Positions 63,179 to 64,000 of a DNA stretch of 64,000 nucleotides are shown in pieces; position 1 is the stretch's first letter, and every line of letters starts with the position of its first letter. The stretch covers positions 62,001 through 126,000 of the forward strand of contig NZ_AUGY01000010.1 in NCBI RefSeq assembly GCF_000422905.1, written 5' to 3'. The notes beneath the pieces were generated by a model that saw nothing but the letters and a program-made list of their open reading frames with translations, made no database searches and was not told the DNA's origin. Both the position numbers and the translations under genes were made by a program. Source of the stretch: Paenibacillus alginolyticus DSM 5050 = NBRC 15375. GTDB taxonomy: Bacteria > Bacillota > Bacilli > Paenibacillales > NBRC-103111.

Positions 63179-64000
63179 TGATCAGAAACGGTATCGATTG
63201 CATTGGGGAGTACACTCATATATTCAAAGGGAAACGATTGGGACTCATTACGGCCCCTACCGGCTTAAACAATGACTTCGTATCCACCATTCAAATTTTG
63301 CATGAGAATTTCAATCTTACAGCCTTGTTTTCACCGGAGCACGGTGTTCGTGGAGATCAAGCAGCAGGTGCCCTGGTAGAAACGTATCTGGACCCGATCA
63401 CACAGGTGCCGGTGCATAGCTTGTACCGTAAGGATTCCAAGCGCCTGAGCCAGGAAATGCTTGATGAGGTTGATATGGTCGTCTATGATATTCAGGACAT
63501 AGGTGCAAGATACTACACTTTTATTTATACGATGCTATATGCTTTGGAAGATTGTGCGAAAGCAGGCAAGCCGTTTGTCATTTTGGACCGGATCAATCCA
63601 CTGGATGGAGTGACGGTAGAAGGTAACATTTTAAAGCAGGACTATCAATCTTTTGTTGGCAATTACCCACTTTGTGTGCGTTACGGTCTGACTGCCGGTG
63701 AGGTGGCCACCATGGCTAACGATCAAATGAACTGGCAATGTGATCTCCATGTAATTCGTGCCAACGGCTGGGAGCGGAAGATGCAATTCGCTGATACCGG
63801 TCGACATTGGGTGATGCCTTCTTTGGGGATTCCTCGGTTTGAAACAGCATTGTTGTATCCAGGCACCTGTATATTTGAAGGTACTAACCTGTCTGAAGGC
63901 AGAGGAACCACAATTCCTTTTGAAATAGTTGGAGCTCCGTTTATCAACGCTCAACAACTGGCGGACGATATGAACAGCAAGAAAATGCCTGGGGTCGTTT
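63179..64000 (+). CDS. namZ: NamZ-type exo-beta-N-acetylmuramidase (DUF1343), 3' end beyond window
   Basis: The first 274 residues of a gene cut by the window edge. It starts at ATG 63179 behind GGGAGG five bases upstream. Family motifs are clear: LGLITAPTGLN, LFSPEHGVRGDQAAG (~44-58, containing the glutamate proposed as catalytic in NamZ), YDIQDIGARYYTFIYTMLYA (~103-122), LDRINPLDG and EGTNLSEGRGTTIPFE. NamZ (B. subtilis YbbC, family GH171) releases MurNAc from peptidoglycan ends. No signal peptide is visible at this N-terminus, so it would be intracellular, acting on imported MurNAc-GlcNAc pieces. It follows a terminator but belongs to the same functional locus. Confidence 0.9.

Noticed and set aside
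62982..63275. A 97-codon plus-strand reading frame between the PIG-L gene and namZ
   Set aside because: It overlaps the namZ start by about 95 bases in another frame, has no good ribosome site and resembles no family. The minus-strand frame at 62954-63157 is equally unsupported.
1..64000. CRISPR arrays, tRNA or rRNA genes, prophage or intact insertion sequences
   Set aside because: None was recognised on reading both strands; no transposase, integrase or phage structural protein appears among the translations.

Overview
The window looks like a chromosomal segment from a Gram-positive, spore-forming member of the Paenibacillaceae (Paenibacillus-like). The reasons are lipobox-type solute-binding lipoproteins, strong AGGAGG ribosome binding sites, frequent TTG and GTG starts, LplB/YtcP-type sugar permeases beside YesM/YesN-type two-component pairs, a YheC/YheD spore-coat protein, a secreted protein with a copper-amine-oxidase-like N-terminal domain, and class II fructose-1,6-bisphosphatase. 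I saw no rRNA, tRNA, CRISPR array, prophage or intact insertion sequence.

Layout. (1) 0.3-8.3 kb: an MFS exporter, a secreted beta-propeller protein, a GAF-PAS-GAF-GGDEF-EAL cyclic-di-GMP protein and a second MFS permease. (2) 8.6-29.2 kb: a carbohydrate region. It has a Gfo/Idh/MocA oxidoreductase, a GH5-type glycosidase, and two ABC importers (permease, permease, lipoprotein), each with its own YesM-type kinase and YesN-type regulator. A GH31 alpha-xylosidase sits divergent from an AraC regulator between them. I infer plant-glycan use, possibly xyloglucan or related oligosaccharides. The first kinase has lost its phosphoacceptor histidine segment. (3) 29.2-38 kb: a mixed region with repeats, a DHA2-type exporter, a secreted Hcp-like protein behind a palindromic operator, YheC/D, a DJ-1/PfpI protein, a 3'-truncated MFS gene, a LysR regulator, an aldo/keto reductase and another MFS exporter. 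(4) 38-44 kb: glpX, then a branched-chain amino acid (Liv) ABC operon whose livH carries two frameshifts.

(5) 44-54 kb: an Opp/Dpp-type ABC importer followed by a HAD phosphatase, a LacI regulator, a Gfo/Idh/MocA oxidoreductase and a ThuA-like protein. Three perfect copies of TTAAACCGGTTTAA lie in front. The neighbours suggest a sugar or oligosaccharide rather than a peptide substrate. (6) 54-55.8 kb: a GHKL ATPase that seems to lack the C-terminal part of its family, followed by remnants including a GH4 glycosidase fragment. (7) 55.8-64 kb: an RpiR/MurR-type regulator, MurQ etherase, a sugar ABC importer, a two-domain GNAT acetyltransferase, a PIG-L deacetylase and the start of a NamZ-type exo-N-acetylmuramidase. 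Together these look like a peptidoglycan-sugar (MurNAc) scavenging locus that uses an ABC importer instead of the MurP phosphotransferase system.

The most notable signals are the histidine-less kinase, the secreted Hcp-like protein, the triple LacI-type operator, and two near-identical stem-loop leaders inside the MurNAc operon. Family names and lengths come from memory of protein families; no database search was run.
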